A DNA stretch of 64,000 nucleotides from CAWARU01 sp963784575. GTDB lineage: Bacteria > Pseudomonadota > Gammaproteobacteria > UBA6186 > Azoamicaceae. The translations under genes and the position numbers were made by a program. The notes beneath the pieces are model-generated. The model worked only from the letters and a program-made list of their open reading frames with translations, was not told where the DNA came from and did not search any database. Where the stretch lies: NCBI GenBank assembly GCA_963784575.1, contig CAWARU010000001.1, positions 3,534,001 through 3,598,000 on the forward strand. The letters are read 5' to 3'. Of this stretch, positions 9,656 through 18,313 are shown piece by piece (the stretch's first letter is position 1; the number at the start of each line of letters is the position of its first letter).

Positions 9656-10464
9656 AACTCTGCGGTAAGCTAGTAGGAAATGATGCCCCCTTCTTTTTAA
9701 TCGCGGGGCCCTGTGTCATTGAAAGCGAACAATTGGCCATCGATACCGCGGGTTTTTTGAAGGAACTCACAGATCGCCTCGGCATTCATTTTATCTATAA
9801 ATCTTCTTTCGACAAAGCAAACCGTTCGTCTCTACACGGCTATCGCGGCTTAGGCTTAGAAGAGGGCCTGCGGATTTTGTCGCAAGTGAAAAAAACCATC
9901 AAGGTACCAGTGCTCACAGACGTTCATGAAGACACACCTTTTAATGAAGTTGCGAGCGTCGTGGATGTGTTGCAAACACCGGCATTTTTATGCCGCCAAA
10001 CAAATTTTATTCAGAGTGTGATGAATACTGGTTTACCAGTGAATATCAAAAAAGGACAATTTCTTGCGCCTTGGGACATGAAAAATGTGGTTGAAAAAGC
10101 AAAGGCGACTGGCAATCCTAATGTCTTAGTCTGTGAAAGAGGTGTGAGTTTTGGCTATAATAATCTGGTTTCCGACATGCGATCTTTGGCAGTCATGAAG
10201 GAGACGGGTTGCCCAGTAGTATTTGATGCCACGCATTCGGTGCAGTTGCCGGGGGGACTCGGCAATGCCACGGGCGGACAAAGTGAATTTGTGCCAGTGT
10301 TGGCGCGTGCTGCAGTGGCCGTGGGTATTGCGGGTTTGTTTGTTGAAACCCATCCGAACCCTAAAGCGGCACCCAGTGATGGACCAAATATGGTCAAGCT
10401 AAGCGAAATGCCGGAATTATTGGAAGTGTTGATATCTTTGGATCAGGTAGTGAAAAAATCGTAA
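9652..10464 (+). CDS. kdsA: 3-deoxy-8-phosphooctulonate synthase (KDO-8-P synthase)
   Basis: A 270-residue DAHP/KDO-8-P synthase barrel. It condenses phosphoenolpyruvate with arabinose 5-phosphate to make KDO 8-phosphate for lipopolysaccharide inner core. Signature segments are AGPCVIESE near the N-terminus, YKSSFDKANRSS, the active-site region DVHEDTPF, and CRQTNFIQ. The C-terminal part has FDATHSVQLPGG and FVETHPNPKAAPSDGPN. The ATG at 9652 overlaps the pyrG stop as ATGA and follows AAAGGTGAAAG, so the two genes are probably translationally coupled. An upstream in-frame ATG at 9607 lies inside pyrG and is not used in homologues. Length is normal. Confidence 0.96.
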   Translation: MKLCGKLVGNDAPFFLIAGPCVIESEQLAIDTAGFLKELTDRLGIHFIYKSSFDKANRSSLHGYRGLGLEEGLRILSQVKKTIKVPVLTDVHEDTPFNEVASVVDVLQTPAFLCRQTNFIQSVMNTGLPVNIKKGQFLAPWDMKNVVEKAKATGNPNVLVCERGVSFGYNNLVSDMRSLAVMKETGCPVVFDATHSVQLPGGLGNATGGQSEFVPVLARAAVAVGIAGLFVETHPNPKAAPSDGPNMVKLSEMPELLEVLISLDQVVKKS

Positions 10465-10518
10465 TAAAATCATGATCGTCATAAAATCATGAAAAAAAAG
10501 TGAAAAAGGACCTAGGCA

Positions 10519-11814
10519 GTGGCAGAAATAAAGGACATACGCGCACGTGAAGTGCTGGATTCTCGCGGTAATCCCACCATTGAAGCAGATGTTATCTTAG
10601 CAACAGGCGTGATCGGCCGTGCCGCAGTGCCCTCTGGTGCCTCTACCGGTTCCAGGGAAGCCCTAGAATTAAGAGATGGCGGAACTCGTTACGCTGGAAA
10701 AGGCGTCTTAAATGCCATTAACCTCATACATACCGAGATTCGTGCTGCTTTGATTGGACACGATGTGCGACATCAAAAAGGCATCGATGACATCCTCATT
10801 AAACTCGATAATACCATCAACAAAGGTCGCTTGGGTGCTAATGCGATTTTGGCAGTGTCTCTAGCCTGTGCCCACGCAGCCGCCAATGCAATCAAAGTCC
10901 CTTTTTATAAAAGTATTTGTGTCACGGATAGAAGCCCCTATATTTTGCCTGTACCCCTTTTAAACATTATTAATGGCGGTGTGCATGCAGACAACAATTT
11001 AGATATGCAGGAATTTATGATCTTACCGGTGGGAGCACCAAGCTTCAGAGAAGCCATGCGTTATGGTGCTGAAATCTATCATAGCTTAAAATCATTCTTA
11101 AAGCGTCGTAAATTGCTCACGACGGTAGGTGACGAAGGCGGTTTTGCTCCGAATGTATCGTCCAATAATGAGGCCATCGAATATATTTTAAAGGCAATTC
11201 AAGAGGCAGGATTTACCCCTGGCAAGGAAATATTTATTGGTCTTGATCTTGCCAGTACTGAATTCTATCAGAATGGCAAATATGAACTCAAATCTGAAAA
11301 TAAATCCTTAAGCTCTGCTGAAATGGTTGCCTATCTTGAAAATTGGGTCACTCAATATCCGATCCTGTCTATTGAAGATGGCATGGCAGAAAATGATGAA
11401 GCAGGCTGGAAATTATTGACTGAAAAACTGGGGACAAAAGTCCAGTTGGTGGGCGATGATCTTTTTGTCACCAATACCACTATTTTTGCACAAGGCATTA
11501 AAGAGGGCTTGGCAAATAGCATACTCATTAAACCCAATCAAATTGGTACTCTGACAGAAACGCTCGATGCAACCCACATGGCAAAAGAAGCACATTATGG
11601 CATTGTGATTTCTCATCGTTCTGGTGAAACGGTGGATGACACCATTGCAGATTTAGCAATTGCATGTCGCGCAGGTCAAATCAAATCCGGTGCTCCGGCT
11701 CGAGGAGAACGATTGGCCAAATATAATCGCTTGCTTCGCATCGAGGAAGAACTCGGTACTGCTGCGCATTATGCAGGTACTGCTCCTTATACTGGCAAAC
11801 GAAAGCTCGGATAA
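10519..11814 (+). CDS. eno: Enolase
   Basis: A 431-residue enolase that interconverts 2-phosphoglycerate and phosphoenolpyruvate in glycolysis. N-terminal motif AREVLDSRGNPT, substrate loop PSGASTGSREA, the metal ligands in LDLASTEF, SIEDGMAE and VGDDLFVTN, catalytic Lys in ILIKPNQIGT, and SHRSGET near the C-terminus are all present. The start is GTG at 10519, giving the conserved MAEIKDIRAREV. It follows kdsA by 54 bases, a gap holding an imperfect repeat of ATAAAATCATGA. The pyrG-kdsA-eno-ftsB order is typical for gammaproteobacteria. Length is normal. Confidence 0.97.
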   Translation: MAEIKDIRAREVLDSRGNPTIEADVILATGVIGRAAVPSGASTGSREALELRDGGTRYAGKGVLNAINLIHTEIRAALIGHDVRHQKGIDDILIKLDNTINKGRLGANAILAVSLACAHAAANAIKVPFYKSICVTDRSPYILPVPLLNIINGGVHADNNLDMQEFMILPVGAPSFREAMRYGAEIYHSLKSFLKRRKLLTTVGDEGGFAPNVSSNNEAIEYILKAIQEAGFTPGKEIFIGLDLASTEFYQNGKYELKSENKSLSSAEMVAYLENWVTQYPILSIEDGMAENDEAGWKLLTEKLGTKVQLVGDDLFVTNTTIFAQGIKEGLANSILIKPNQIGTLTETLDATHMAKEAHYGIVISHRSGETVDDTIADLAIACRAGQIKSGAPARGERLAKYNRLLRIEEELGTAAHYAGTAPYTGKRKLG

Positions 11815-11840
11815 ATGAATTTAATAATGAATGTTAACTG

Positions 11841-11888
11841 TAATGAGTTTTAAATCTAATGAGTTTCAAATCTAATGCGTCTTAAATC
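11841..11888. repeat. Three 16-bp tandem repeats spanning the ftsB start
   Basis: Three head-to-tail copies of a TAATGAGTTTTAAATC-like unit occur at 11841, 11857 and 11873. The third copy (TAATGCGTCTTAAATC) carries the ftsB start codon, so the upstream copies contain relic ATG triplets. Confidence 0.85.
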
Positions 11889-12162
11889 TATAGCGGCAGT
11901 CCTTATCATCACAATGGCAGTTCTGCAATATCGTCTTTGGGCAGGATCGGGTAATTTGCCCGAGGTATGGCATCTCAAAGAAGTCATTGCTTCTCAAACC
12001 ACTGAATTAGAACGTCTGAAAGACAGAAATCGTCAATTAAGCGCTGAAGTGGCCGTTTTGAAAACAAATCCGACAGCGCTCGAAGAACGGGCTCGCACCG
12101 AACTTGGCATGATCAAAAAAGGGGAAACCTATTGTTTGGTTGTGCTGCCTGCGAAAGAGTAA
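11875..12162 (+). CDS. ftsB: Cell division protein FtsB
   Basis: A 95-residue bitopic membrane protein of the divisome FtsB/FtsL/FtsQ complex. It has an N-terminal transmembrane helix (SIAAVLIITMAVLQYRLW). A periplasmic coiled coil follows (about residues 35-65, TELERLKDRNRQLSAEVAVL), then the conserved NPTALEERARTELGMIKKGE segment. Position directly after eno is the usual one in gammaproteobacteria. The ATG lies within the third copy of a 16-bp tandem repeat, and no good Shine-Dalgarno sequence is visible. Confidence 0.93.
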   Translation: MRLKSIAAVLIITMAVLQYRLWAGSGNLPEVWHLKEVIASQTTELERLKDRNRQLSAEVAVLKTNPTALEERARTELGMIKKGETYCLVVLPAKE

Positions 12163-12185
12163 ATAATTACATTAATAATTACATT
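12162..12185. repeat. 12-bp tandem duplication at the ftsB stop
   Basis: Two perfect adjacent copies of AATAATTACATT begin at the last base of the ftsB TAA stop codon. Confidence 0.7.
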
Positions 12186-12269
12186 TAAGAATCCATTCAT
12201 ATTGCCGATACTATAGAAACTAAAAAATACTATTGCAAATATTTAATATTGTTCAATTAGGAGCGCGAT

Positions 12270-12851
12270 ATGACAGCAACCATTATAATAGTTTTGGTGA
12301 TAGTACTCTGCATTGCCTTTTGGTTTATTGGCATCTACAATTCTTTGATCCGTTTAATAGAGGCAGTCAAAAATAATCAAAAACAAGTGGATATACAACT
12401 TGATCGACGCTTTAAAGTATTTGAATCATTAATCAATGTTGTCAAGAAGTACATGGATTATGAAAAAACCACGCTATCTGATGTCGTAGCGCTCCGTAAC
12501 AAGGCACAGTCAGCCCATGACTCAGGTGATGAAAAAACACGCATGGAGGCTGAAAATGCCATTTCCAAAATCGCTTCCGGAATCAACGTAGTATTTGAGC
12601 AATACCCCGATTTAAAGGCAAGTCAAAATGCTTTGCAATTGCAGGAAGAAATAGTCAGTACAGAAAATAAACTTGCTTTCGCGAAACAGGCTTTGAATGA
12701 TAGCATTGAGCGCTATAATGCCACCAAGAAATCATTTCCGAACACAGTGGTAGTATCGATGTTTCCCGGTCAACTTAATCAGGAATTTCTGTATTGGCAA
12801 TTACCAAAAGAAGTTGTGGAAGAACGCGAAAGTTACACAGTAAAACTTTAG
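12270..12851 (+). CDS. lemA: LemA family protein
   Basis: A 193-residue LemA protein: a short N-terminal transmembrane helix (TIIIVLVIVLCIAFWFIGIYN), then the family signature LIRLIEAVKNNQKQVDIQLD and a helical bundle ending in FPGQLNQEFLYWQLPKE. LemA proteins are cytoplasmic-membrane anchored with unknown biochemical role. In many genomes the gene sits directly before an M48 protease, as here, which suggests a shared role in membrane-protein quality control. AGGAG precedes the ATG. The next gene, htpX-like, begins 59 bases downstream, so the two are likely one operon. Confidence 0.92.
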   Translation: MTATIIIVLVIVLCIAFWFIGIYNSLIRLIEAVKNNQKQVDIQLDRRFKVFESLINVVKKYMDYEKTTLSDVVALRNKAQSAHDSGDEKTRMEAENAISKIASGINVVFEQYPDLKASQNALQLQEEIVSTENKLAFAKQALNDSIERYNATKKSFPNTVVVSMFPGQLNQEFLYWQLPKEVVEERESYTVKL

Positions 12852-12891
12852 CTTTATCGCATGAGTACTTTATCATATGAATAATAAATTG

Positions 12892-12923
12892 CATATGAGT
12901 AACAGATCATATGAGTAATAGAT
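12892..12923. repeat. 16-bp tandem duplication spanning the htpX start
   Basis: Two copies of CATATGAGTAACAGAT/CATATGAGTAATAGAT lie head to tail. The second carries the protease start codon at 12911; the ATG in the first copy is out of frame with it. Confidence 0.8.
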
Positions 12924-13945
12924 TAGATCAATATCATGTTTCGGCAACTGATTGGCGGGAAACGCTGCGACGCAACCAGCGTAACACCCGCCATGTGATC
13001 TTTCTATTTATTGTGATCTATGTAGCACTTGGTTTTATTGTTGATCTCTACATGCTTGCCAATGAAAAGGTATCGATAGAGCAAGCAGCTGCACAACTTC
13101 TCACCTTGAAGGCCATTCCTTATGCTACGATTATCATGCTGATTGTGGCAGTCTTATCTGTTCTCATTACCCTTATGTTCCATAAAGACATCATGATGCT
13201 TGGGACTGAATATCATGAAGTGCAGTCAGATTCAACAGGTCCTGTGATCGAGCGGCAGTTTTATAATATCATCGAAGAACTCAAAATTGCAGCAGGCCTT
13301 CGCTTCATGCCCAAAGTCTACATTATTGAGGCAGATTATATGAATGCCTTCGCGAGCGGAATGAGTGAAAAATCCGCGATGGTAGCCATCACCCGGGGAC
13401 TTTTGAATAAACTGGATCGTGACGAAGTGCAAGCCGTTATGGCTCATGAAATATCGCACGTTCGCCACGCTGACATTAAGCTTACCATGACTGTTGCAAT
13501 CTTGAGTAATCTGATCTTGATAGTGATTGATTTGGTATTTAGGGTGGTATTATTCAGCAGTGATAGAAACCGGAACAATGTCCTGGCAAGCGTTCTTCTC
13601 ATCCTACGCTTTGTATTGCCCATTGTAACAATTTTACTGACACTTTATCTCAGCCGTAAACGGGAATTGATGGCAGATTCGGGTTGCGTTGAACTCACCC
13701 GCATGAATGAGCCATTAGCGCGTGCTTTGTTGAAAATTGATCAAGATTCCAAAGAAAAGAGTGAGGAGTATTCATCTCAAATCGCAAATACCCCCAATGA
13801 AGGGGTTAGACAATCCTCTTATTTCTATGATCCGAATTATGCGGGCTTTACGATGATGAGTTCTATCAATAGCCTATTTTCAACTCATCCACCACTAGAA
13901 GAAAGATTGAAGGCCCTGGGGTTTACGCCAAAGGCAGAAGATTGA
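12911..13945 (+). CDS. htpX: M48-family membrane zinc metalloprotease (HtpX-like)
   Basis: A 344-residue integral-membrane peptidase. Two N-terminal membrane segments (HVIFLFIVIYVALGFIVDLY and the TIIMLIVAVLSVLITLMF region) precede the catalytic domain. The zinc-binding motif HEISHVRHAD lies near residue 179. Two further hydrophobic segments follow, then the third-ligand region RKRELMADSGCVELTR and the C-terminal STHPPLEERLKAL. HtpX-type enzymes degrade misfolded membrane proteins. The pairing with lemA fits this. The TGA stop lies in a 12-base remnant of the GGGGTCAA repeat family that it shares with the opposite gene. The family is certain; whether it is the orthologue of E. coli HtpX is less so. 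Confidence 0.9.
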   Translation: MSNRLDQYHVSATDWRETLRRNQRNTRHVIFLFIVIYVALGFIVDLYMLANEKVSIEQAAAQLLTLKAIPYATIIMLIVAVLSVLITLMFHKDIMMLGTEYHEVQSDSTGPVIERQFYNIIEELKIAAGLRFMPKVYIIEADYMNAFASGMSEKSAMVAITRGLLNKLDRDEVQAVMAHEISHVRHADIKLTMTVAILSNLILIVIDLVFRVVLFSSDRNRNNVLASVLLILRFVLPIVTILLTLYLSRKRELMADSGCVELTRMNEPLARALLKIDQDSKEKSEEYSSQIANTPNEGVRQSSYFYDPNYAGFTMMSSINSLFSTHPPLEERLKALGFTPKAED

Positions 13946-13953
13946 CCCCTACA
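13942..13953. repeat. GGGGTCAA-family remnant between convergent stop codons
   Basis: TTGACCCCTACA here is identical to the outer end of the palindromic element at 4255-4266. It supplies the TGA stop of the htpX-like gene and, on the other strand, the TAG stop of the LOG-family gene. Only this short half is preserved. Confidence 0.5.
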
Positions 13954-14671
13954 AACCCGAAATGATCTCCGCATCCACGACATCGAGTTCCGGGCTTTCT
14001 CTTTGATAAAACTTTTGGATAACCTCAACCACTTCCTCGGGTTCATTGACGATTTGCATGAAATTCATATCGCTGGCATCAATCATTTGCTGGGCTATCA
14101 AGGTATCACTGAACCAACGCAGTAATCCACGCCAAAATGGTTCGATCACCAAAACGACCGGAATGCGACGAGTTTTACCTGTTTGAATCAGTGCAAGGAT
14201 TTCAGCCATTTCATCTAGCGTGCCAAAACCACCGGGTAATATCACATAAGCTGAAGCATATTTTACAAACATTACTTTTCTGGTAAAGAAATGTCTGAAT
14301 CGAAGTGAAATATCTTGATAGGCATTGGAAATTTCATGATCAGGCAATTCAATATTCAGGCCAACACTGAAAGAATTGCCTTTAAAGGCGCCCTTGTTGG
14401 CAGCTTCCATAACGCCAGGGCCACCGCCAGTGACAATAGAGTAGCCGGCATTGGACAAGCGTTCTGCGATATCCGTCGCTAAGTGATAATAGGGATCTGT
14501 TGGTTTTGTGCGAGCTGATCCAAAAATACTCACTGAAGGTTTTACAGAAAGTAAACGCTCGTAACCCTCTACAAATTCAGCCATCACCTGAAAGATTTTC
14601 CAGGATTCTCGCGATAACAAAGAATCATTTACTGCCTCCACCACTGGTCGTGACTCTAAGTGATCTGCCAT
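13949..14671 (-). CDS. LOG family protein (nucleoside monophosphate phosphoribohydrolase-like)
   Basis: A 240-residue Rossmann-fold protein of the LOG/TIGR00730 family. The two family signatures are present: GGGPGVMEAANKGA near residues 82-95 and LPGGFGTLDEMAEIL near residues 146-160. Family members hydrolyse nucleoside 5'-monophosphates to free base and ribose 5-phosphate; some make cytokinin-type bases, others act in purine salvage or are mislabelled lysine decarboxylases. GAGAGATAAGAA precedes the ATG. The stop is shared with a short repeat remnant, facing the stop of the htpX-like gene four bases away. Confidence 0.9.
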   Translation of the reverse strand: MADHLESRPVVEAVNDSLLSRESWKIFQVMAEFVEGYERLLSVKPSVSIFGSARTKPTDPYYHLATDIAERLSNAGYSIVTGGGPGVMEAANKGAFKGNSFSVGLNIELPDHEISNAYQDISLRFRHFFTRKVMFVKYASAYVILPGGFGTLDEMAEILALIQTGKTRRIPVVLVIEPFWRGLLRWFSDTLIAQQMIDASDMNFMQIVNEPEEVVEVIQKFYQRESPELDVVDAEIISGL

Positions 14672-14846
14672 TTCTTATCTCTCGCTCTCTCTCAGTCTCA
14701 ATGTATCTGTTTTCAGTATAGCAAATAGTTGCCAGCCTGACCTGTCTAAAAACAAGTAATCATGATGCGCCAAAAACTTGACAAGATCGTGTAGGCTGGG
14801 TTATTGGTTTTAATAGGAATGGAATAAATTGCGAGATGGATTTTAA

Positions 14847-15389
14847 ATGCTTGCCACCAAACTGAAACAATTTTTTGATAAGCACGATGTTTCCTACCAC
14901 ATCTTAAATCATGAAAGGAACGAAGGGCTCGAAGTAGCACTCCATGATCTCGAATTAGATGCTACCAAAGGAATAAAAGCACAAGTTATCAAATGCGGCG
15001 CGAATTTTTTATTGGCTGTGATGCCGCTTTATGATGAACTTGATCTTCGAAAATTAGAAATAGAACTCAATCAAAAATGTTATCTCTTAGCCGACAAAGC
15101 CGCAGATCGATTTTTTTATGATTGCGAGCCTGGTTCTCATCCGCCATTTGGGGAGCCCTATGGTTTATCTATGATTATTGATGTCGGCGTCGGGGAATTG
15201 AATTCGGTTTATTTTGAATCGGGTTGTCATAATTCTATTATTCATATGTCAATGGATGAATTTTTATTTCTGACAAATGATTTTATGAAACTCTCTCTTC
15301 GGAAGGAAAAAAATAACTCCCCAAGGAGCGGCATTCCGATGAAAAAAACTTCAGTTGTCAGAAAGTGGTTTCATATGTCCCAGTACTAG
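14847..15389 (+). CDS. YbaK/aminoacyl-tRNA deacylase-like protein
   Basis: A 180-residue protein with a YbaK/EbsC-type editing domain. N-terminal segment LKQFFDKHDVSYHILNHERN, central KGIKAQVIKCGANFLLAVMP, and PPFGEPYGLSMIIDVGV with YFESGCHNSIIHM match the fold that deacylates mischarged tRNA. The usual invariant lysine region (AQVIKC) is present. The C-terminal basic tail from about residue 150 is not part of the domain. In several related bacteria this domain is fused to a regulatory module; here it stands alone. The substrate tRNA cannot be assigned. No strong Shine-Dalgarno is seen before the ATG. Confidence 0.8.
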   Translation: MLATKLKQFFDKHDVSYHILNHERNEGLEVALHDLELDATKGIKAQVIKCGANFLLAVMPLYDELDLRKLEIELNQKCYLLADKAADRFFYDCEPGSHPPFGEPYGLSMIIDVGVGELNSVYFESGCHNSIIHMSMDEFLFLTNDFMKLSLRKEKNNSPRSGIPMKKTSVVRKWFHMSQY

Positions 15390-15569
15390 ACCTGGCCTGA
15401 GGGTAACTAGGGTGACAAATAACCATAACTTGATGTAAAATAAGCATTATGTATTAGTTAACAAACAGAATATAGTTCAAGAATTCCTGAGTCTAGCGGA
15501 TTGTTAAAAGGTCCTAAACTATTTCTCATGAGCTATTCCAGATGAACTATTTCACATGAAGAGGATTTA

Positions 15570-16286
15570 ATGAAAATCATACTACTAGGCCCCCCTGGGG
15601 CTGGAAAAGGCACCCAAGCCGAATTCCTATGTAAGCATTTTAATATCCCGCGTATTTCAACCGGCGATTTATTACGCGAGCAAATTGCTGCTAAGACAGA
15701 CATTGGCCTTAATGTGAGCAAAATGATAGCAGAAGGCAATTTGGTGCCAGAGGAAATTGTGATCGCACTCTTAAACAAACGTATCCAAAATTCTGATTGC
15801 AAAAATGGGCTCTTGCTAGATGGTTTTCCAAGAACAGTAGAACAAGCTAAAATTCTGGAAGACCTCGGTATCGCGATTGATTATGTCATTGATATTTCGG
15901 TACCGGATGAAGACATTATTTCAAGACTGTCTGGACGCAGGTTTCACCCTGGATCAGGGCGCAGCTATCATGTGACTTTCAATCCCCCAAAAGTACAAGA
16001 CAAAGATGATGAAACAGGGGAACCCTTGATTTGTCGTGAAGATGATAAAGAGGAAACGATTCGAAACCGCTTGGCTGTCTATCATCAGCATACTAAACCC
16101 ATCATTGATTGGTATAAGAATCGAGATAAATTTTATTACTTTCCAAACAATTCTGAAATGAAAAATGCTGATGAACAACCCCGATATCAATTTATCGTAA
16201 TTGATGGCCGTGGCAGCATACAGGATGTTCAGGCTAGGATATTGGAAGGGATTGGGGATTTAAGAGGGAGGGAACATGCCAATTAA
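15570..16286 (+). CDS. adk: Adenylate kinase
   Basis: A 238-residue adenylate kinase (ATP + AMP to 2 ADP). Motifs in order: P-loop GPPGAGKGTQ near residue 7, AMP-binding STGDLLREQI, LLDGFPRTVEQA, LID domain beginning SGRRFHPGSGRSYHV, and REDDKEETIRNRLAVYH. The LID lacks the four-cysteine zinc site, as in other gammaproteobacteria. It is slightly longer than E. coli Adk because of an insertion around residues 195-205 (PNNSEMKNADEQPR). GAGG precedes the ATG. The gene overlaps the thioredoxin gene by 11 bases. Confidence 0.96.
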   Translation: MKIILLGPPGAGKGTQAEFLCKHFNIPRISTGDLLREQIAAKTDIGLNVSKMIAEGNLVPEEIVIALLNKRIQNSDCKNGLLLDGFPRTVEQAKILEDLGIAIDYVIDISVPDEDIISRLSGRRFHPGSGRSYHVTFNPPKVQDKDDETGEPLICREDDKEETIRNRLAVYHQHTKPIIDWYKNRDKFYYFPNNSEMKNADEQPRYQFIVIDGRGSIQDVQARILEGIGDLRGREHAN

Positions 16287-16626
16287 AAATCTGAGTAAAA
16301 ATGACTTTGACTCAGTCATCACAAACCACCCCATGGTATTGGTAGACTTTTGGGCCCACTGGTGCGGACCTTGTCGAGTATTCTCTGAGGTCTATAAGAA
16401 TGTTTCCAATCAATTCACTGATATTGTATTTGCAAAAGTCGATATCGAAAAAGAACCAGAATTAGCCAAAGACTTTAATATCCGTTCCATTCCCCATCTG
16501 ATGATATTTCGGGGCGATTTAGCCGTTTACTCTGAATCAGGGGCTTTAACAGAACCCGCCTTATTAGATTTGATTCAGCGTGCCAAAGCATTAGATATTT
16601 CGCAAATAGAGAAAGAAGATAGATGA
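16276..16626 (+). CDS. Thioredoxin
   Basis: A 116-residue thioredoxin-fold protein with the redox motif WAHWCGPCR near residue 29 and the cis-proline segment SIPHLMIF. There is no signal peptide, so it is cytoplasmic. The start overlaps the end of adk by 11 bases and its stop overlaps the hemH start (ATGA), giving a tight adk-trx-hemH operon. It could be the main thioredoxin or a paralogue; the surroundings of the active site (WAHWCGPCRVF) differ a little from canonical TrxA (WAEWCGPCK). Confidence 0.9.
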   Translation: MPIKNLSKNDFDSVITNHPMVLVDFWAHWCGPCRVFSEVYKNVSNQFTDIVFAKVDIEKEPELAKDFNIRSIPHLMIFRGDLAVYSESGALTEPALLDLIQRAKALDISQIEKEDR

Positions 16627-17714
16627 TGCAATGCTCCGAGATCTTCGAGACCTCTCGGACCTCCGAGATTAGGGAAAAACATGGCGTTCTCCTGGTTAAT
16701 CTGGGTTCCCCCAAAAAGCCAACCACATTTCATGTAGCCTCATTTCTGAAGAATTTTCTATGGGATAGACGTGTTGTGAAAATCAATCGTCTGCTTTGGT
16801 GGTTTATTTTGCATTTATTGGTGATACCCCTGCGATCTAAGCGGGTTGCTAAACTATATAAGAAAATATGGATGCGTGAAGGATCACCACTTATTGTTTA
16901 TACCAATAAGCTCGCAATGACTTTAGCATCAGAATTATCTCATTATTCCAAACATTCCAATCATTCACATAATTCATATCATTCAAATCTCTTAAATCCT
17001 TTAAATGATCTGAATTGTGAGATACAAGTTTATAGTGCGATGACCTACGGTAATCCAAGCCTAAAAAACGCTGTGACAAAAATTATTTCAGATAACATTA
17101 CAGATCTCATTGTGATTCCTTTGTATCCACAATATTCTTCCGCAACCACTGCGGCGGTCTTTGATTCATTAACATCGCTCTTTAGGAATAAAAACCTGCC
17201 TTCATTTTATTTTATTTCGAATTATTGCCTGGAAGAGTCCTATTTGAAAGCATTGGCGTACACTATTCAAAAATATGGCGAACAATATGGCTATCAAGAA
17301 CGATTATTGTTTTCATTTCATGGCATTCCAATACGGGAAATAGCGCTTGGAGATCCTTATCAAAAACAGTGTGAAGAGACGGCAAACCGCGTTGCGAAGA
17401 TATTGAATTTTCCTGAAAATTACTGGAAAATTGCTTATCAATCCCGGTTTGGATACACGCCTTGGACCAAGCCTTCCTTAGAAGATCAATTAAAGGTATT
17501 TCTTGATGAAGGCGTGAAATCTGTATTGGTGATAGCACCCTCATTTGCAGTCGATTGTTTGGAAACTTTGGAAGAAATAAATATCCGAGCCCGCGAATTA
17601 TTCATCGCAATGGGGGGCATTGAGTTCCATTATGTTCCTGCATTAAATGATTCCAAGGTTCATGTAAATGCTTTTGTAAGTCTAATAGAAAAATATTTTT
17701 TCATTAAAAATTGA
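16623..17714 (+). CDS. hemH: Ferrochelatase
   Basis: A 363-residue ferrochelatase, which inserts iron into protoporphyrin IX in the last step of haem synthesis. Motifs: GVLLVNLGSPKKPT near residue 21, AMTYGNPSL, IPLYPQYSSATTAAVFD, the catalytic-His region LLFSFHGIPIRE, AYQSRFGYTPWTKPS and SFAVDCLETLEEI. A His/Ser/Asn-rich insertion (about residues 105-128, HYSKHSNHSHNSYHSN) made of near-repeats of CATTCA interrupts an otherwise normal protein. The first 20 residues are also repetitive. The ATG overlaps the thioredoxin stop. Confidence 0.94.
   Translation: MMQCSEIFETSRTSEIREKHGVLLVNLGSPKKPTTFHVASFLKNFLWDRRVVKINRLLWWFILHLLVIPLRSKRVAKLYKKIWMREGSPLIVYTNKLAMTLASELSHYSKHSNHSHNSYHSNLLNPLNDLNCEIQVYSAMTYGNPSLKNAVTKIISDNITDLIVIPLYPQYSSATTAAVFDSLTSLFRNKNLPSFYFISNYCLEESYLKALAYTIQKYGEQYGYQERLLFSFHGIPIREIALGDPYQKQCEETANRVAKILNFPENYWKIAYQSRFGYTPWTKPSLEDQLKVFLDEGVKSVLVIAPSFAVDCLETLEEINIRARELFIAMGGIEFHYVPALNDSKVHVNAFVSLIEKYFFIKN
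16930..17000. repeat. In-frame hexamer-like repeat tract inside hemH
   Basis: Near-repeats of CATTCA/CATTCC in the coding strand encode a His/Ser/Asn run that is not part of ordinary ferrochelatases. The tract keeps the frame. Confidence 0.65.
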
Positions 17715-17863
17715 AAAAATTTATTAAAAAATGAAAAATTTTTAACAAAAATTAAAAAAAAGTTAAAAAAAATGAAAAAAAGTTAAAAAGAAGTATGTAC
17801 TAAGACAACATTTGTGCTATGTTAGTAGTGTCCGATTGTTTAGTAAGCCATAGGAGATTGAAA

Positions 17864-18286
17864 ATGGCCAAAGTGAAAAGAGCAGTAAAAAAGGCGAAGA
17901 GTGCGAAAGCAGCTTCTTCAAAGGCAACTTCAGCAGCTAAGCCAAAGCGTAAAAAAAGGGTAGCTAAAAAAGCCGGCGTAACCGCCGTTGCTAAAAAGGG
18001 TGGAGCTAAGAAAAGATCCACTGCTAAAAAGGCAACAGGTGCTAAACGTACTGCTAAAAAAGCTACTGCAAAACGCAAACCAGCTCGTAAGAGTTCTGCG
18101 AAAGCAGCTGGTGGTGCGGTCAAGAAGAAGTCACGTCGCCGTTCCAAGGCTAAAGCTCATGCAGGGGCAGCAGCTGGTGCAAAACGCAAACCAGCTCGTC
18201 GTCGTTCCAAAGCTAAAGCTCAAGCTGCAGGTGCTAAGACTACCAAACGTCGTAAAGCACGTCGTAAAGTAGCCAAAGCAGCTTAA
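17864..18286 (+). CDS. Histone H1-like Lys/Ala-rich DNA-binding protein
   Basis: A 140-residue protein made almost only of Lys, Ala, Arg, Ser and Gly, with repeated units such as KAKSAKAASSKA, AKKATAKRKPARKSS and KRKPARRRSKAKAQA. The composition matches bacterial histone H1-like proteins such as those that condense chromatin in intracellular developmental forms of Coxiella and Chlamydia. AGGAG lies seven bases before the ATG at 17864; the longer open frame upstream has no ribosome site. Upstream sequence (17715-17800) is a poly-A/T-rich repeat of AAAAAGTTAAAAA-like units. A strong hairpin follows the stop. Role in nucleoid compaction is inferred from composition. Confidence 0.85.
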   Translation: MAKVKRAVKKAKSAKAASSKATSAAKPKRKKRVAKKAGVTAVAKKGGAKKRSTAKKATGAKRTAKKATAKRKPARKSSAKAAGGAVKKKSRRRSKAKAHAGAAAGAKRKPARRRSKAKAQAAGAKTTKRRKARRKVAKAA

Positions 18287-18313
18287 TAGCTCGCAATCAA
18301 TCCTATAAAGCGT

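Noticed and set aside
16640..16672. CTCCGAGA/TCTCGGA inverted repeats at the hemH start as an operator
   Set aside because: They lie inside the coding sequence, overlap the upstream gene's stop and look like the same short-repeat drift seen in other core genes.
17800..18272. Long open frames on the opposite strand and in a second plus frame over the histone-like gene
   Set aside because: They arise from the repetitive Lys/Ala codons of the real gene; their products are low-complexity Leu/Ala/Phe or Val/Leu sequences with no ribosome site.
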